Origin: CAWCDJ01 sp963796675
GTDB taxonomy: Bacteria; Acidobacteriota; Terriglobia; Bryobacterales; Bryobacteraceae
Length of the DNA: 64,000 nucleotides
Assembly: GCA_963796675.1 (NCBI GenBank)
Contig: CAWCMS010000009.1
Location: forward strand, 1-64,000
Direction of reading: 5' to 3'
Part shown: in pieces, positions 63,068 to 64,000 of the stretch
Numbering within the stretch: the first letter of the stretch is position 1
Layout: every line of letters starts with the position of its first letter
Translations under genes and position numbers: made by a program
Notes under the pieces: model-generated
Seen by the model: the letters and a program-made list of their open reading frames with translations, nothing else
The model's database searches: none
Told to the model about the DNA's origin: nothing

Positions 63068-63788
63068 TTTCGAAGTTGCTGCCGAGGCTCCGCAGCCGGC
63101 CGACACGCAGGATCGCGTCGTCCACACGCCTCGCCAGGCGGTAGCCACCGCCCCATCCGGGCAGCAGTCCCGCCAGCGGAGAGGAACCGAAATCGTACAT
63201 CTCGACGCGGCTTTCGAAGCCCACACTGGCGAAGAGTTCACCGGTAGCTTCCGCGACCAGCTCGCGCTCGTCGGGCGTCTGGTATCGCTTCATAAGCCCG
63301 GGGATGATCGCGCGGCCGACACGTCCCGAGAGGCGGTTGCGGCTGGGGTCGAGCGAATAGAAGACGCCGCCCGGCGGCAGCAGGTCGCGCACCTTCGCCG
63401 GCAGCGCGGCCAGTTCGTCATCGGGAAGATGATGCAGGAAGAAGATGGCGATGACCACGTCGAAGCTGCCCTCCGCCCCCGTGCCCTGCTCGAAGCGGGC
63501 GTTGCGGAGTCCCAGCTTTTCGGCGTCGGCGCGCGCCTGCCGGACGGCGGCGGGCGAAAGATCCACACCAACGACCTCCGCCACATGCGGAGCCAGCAGC
63601 AGTTCGGTATCGCCGATGCCGCAGCCCAGGCTGAGCACGCGGGAACCCGCTCCCGCGCCGGTGAGGCGCACGATCCGCTCCACCATATGGCGGCGGAGTG
63701 CGCGCACGGCCGGACGCGCGAAATGGGCCTGGGCGAAGCCGGAGTAGAGCTTCTCGTGGTATTCGAGCTCGCGCTCGAGAACTCCCAT
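63045..63788 (-). CDS. Class I SAM-dependent methyltransferase
   Basis: This is a 247-aa protein from ATG 63788, which overlaps the stop of the MauE-like gene (TGATG). Motif I is VLSLGCGIGDTELLL (near residue 50), then VVGVDLSPAAVRQA, and motif post-II/III VVIAIFFLHHLPDDEL, LLPPGGVFYSLDPS. No substrate-specific domain was recognised. It overlaps the convergent nicotinamidase gene by 23 nt. Confidence 0.85.
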   Translation of the reverse strand: MGVLERELEYHEKLYSGFAQAHFARPAVRALRRHMVERIVRLTGAGAGSRVLSLGCGIGDTELLLAPHVAEVVGVDLSPAAVRQARADAEKLGLRNARFEQGTGAEGSFDVVIAIFFLHHLPDDELAALPAKVRDLLPPGGVFYSLDPSRNRLSGRVGRAIIPGLMKRYQTPDERELVAEATGELFASVGFESRVEMYDFGSSPLAGLLPGWGGGYRLARRVDDAILRVGRLRSLGSNFEIIARKPR

Positions 63789-64000
63789 CAGGCCTTTTTC
63801 CGCGGCCGCACGAAGGACCACACGGTCAGCGCAATCGATGCCGCCAACAGGCTCCCGTCGCGCAGCAGCGTCTTCCAGGAAATGACGTCATCGGAGCCGC
63901 CGAAGCAGCCGCAGTTAATCGCCATGCCCTTCAGGTCGGCGCGAATCATCAGCACGAAGAAGGTCAGCAGCAGCACAGACACGGCCGTCGCGGAGAAGCG
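63788..64000 (-). CDS. MauE/DoxX-like membrane protein, partial at the window edge
   Basis: The C-terminal part of a membrane protein runs off the right edge. A hydrophobic helix (LLLTFFVLMIRADLKG) is followed by INCGCFGGSDDVISWKTLLRD, the Cys-Gly-Cys-Phe-Gly-Gly motif typical of MauE-like proteins that supply or handle disulfides, and a final helix (LLAASIALTVWSFV). Partners such as thioredoxin-like proteins often sit beside such genes but would lie beyond this window. It is translationally coupled to the methyltransferase. Confidence 0.75.
   Translation of the reverse strand, partial: RFSATAVSVLLLTFFVLMIRADLKGMAINCGCFGGSDDVISWKTLLRDGSLLAASIALTVWSFVRPRKKA

Overview
The window looks like chromosomal DNA from a Bryobacterales/Solibacter-type member of the Acidobacteriota. 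The evidence is an ADOP permease (acidobacterial duplicated orphan permease) directly behind a PadR regulator, an S53 peptidase ending in the C-terminal domain (TIGR03437) that is abundant in Solibacter relatives, high GC, carboxypeptidase-regulatory-like secreted proteins, and many small secreted proteins of unknown function. There is no rRNA, tRNA, CRISPR array, complete insertion sequence or prophage. Four genes carry frame-breaking indels: one at the left edge with many, and three with one each. This suggests consensus errors in the assembly, recent decay, or both.

Layout. 1-2095: a GH3 glycosidase broken by many indels, followed by a decayed gene fragment. 2.4-5.5 kb: a secreted alpha/beta hydrolase overlapping an ECF-like sigma factor with its own membrane domain, then a DoxX-like membrane protein. 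5.5-6.4 kb: gene-poor. 6.4-11.8 kb: single genes (secreted unknown, ICMT-like methyltransferase, zinc-independent MDR reductase, esterase, secreted CarboxypepD_reg protein). 12.5-15.6 kb: PadR and ADOP permease with a promoter/operator. 15.6-18.4 kb: folD, coaE and an HtrA-like protease in overlapping register, closed by a strong hairpin terminator. 18.4-21.6 kb (minus strand): an AT-hook-like small protein and an amino-acid permease/solute symporter pair. 21.8-24.8 kb: two tandem secreted paralogues of unknown function. 25-27.7 kb: FmdB-like protein, PilZ protein and a PafA-like phosphatase. 27.7-34.1 kb: a divergent pair, the S53 peptidase and a Ser/Thr kinase with a polytopic membrane module. 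34.2-38.6 kb: small WXXGXW-type protein, aminotransferase, unknown protein, mqnC (futalosine menaquinone route) and a MATE exporter. 38.8-43.4 kb: a Tat-exported TIM-barrel protein, then a four-gene envelope-stress-like operon (sigma factor, zinc anti-sigma with HEAT repeats, DUF4097-like protein, double-PDZ protein). 43.3-46.3 kb (minus): LOR/SDH-type ornithine cyclodeaminase candidate, queF, and a coiled-coil methyltransferase carrying a perfect palindromic repeat inside its coding sequence. 46.3-50.8 kb (minus): TonB receptor, YfiR-like protein and hybrid histidine kinase. 50.9-52.7 kb (minus): PPi-type phosphofructokinase and a methyltransferase. 52.9-55.7 kb: groES, OmpH/Skp, an unknown membrane protein, citrate synthase and a small Cys protein. 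55.7-56.5 kb: ZIP transporter. 56.7-63.1 kb: a Gld-like ABC system with a DUF4340 protein, followed by two deamidating NAD-salvage genes. The right edge holds a methyltransferase and a partial MauE-like gene on the minus strand.

The most interesting items are the palindrome inside the methyltransferase gene, the sigma/anti-sigma-HEAT/DUF4097/PDZ operon with a terminator-like hairpin inside a signal-peptide coding region, the membrane-tethered sigma factor, the tandem secreted paralogues, and a recurring arrangement in which a -10-like box lies only 6-10 nt before a start codon with no Shine-Dalgarno sequence, which suggests leaderless transcripts.
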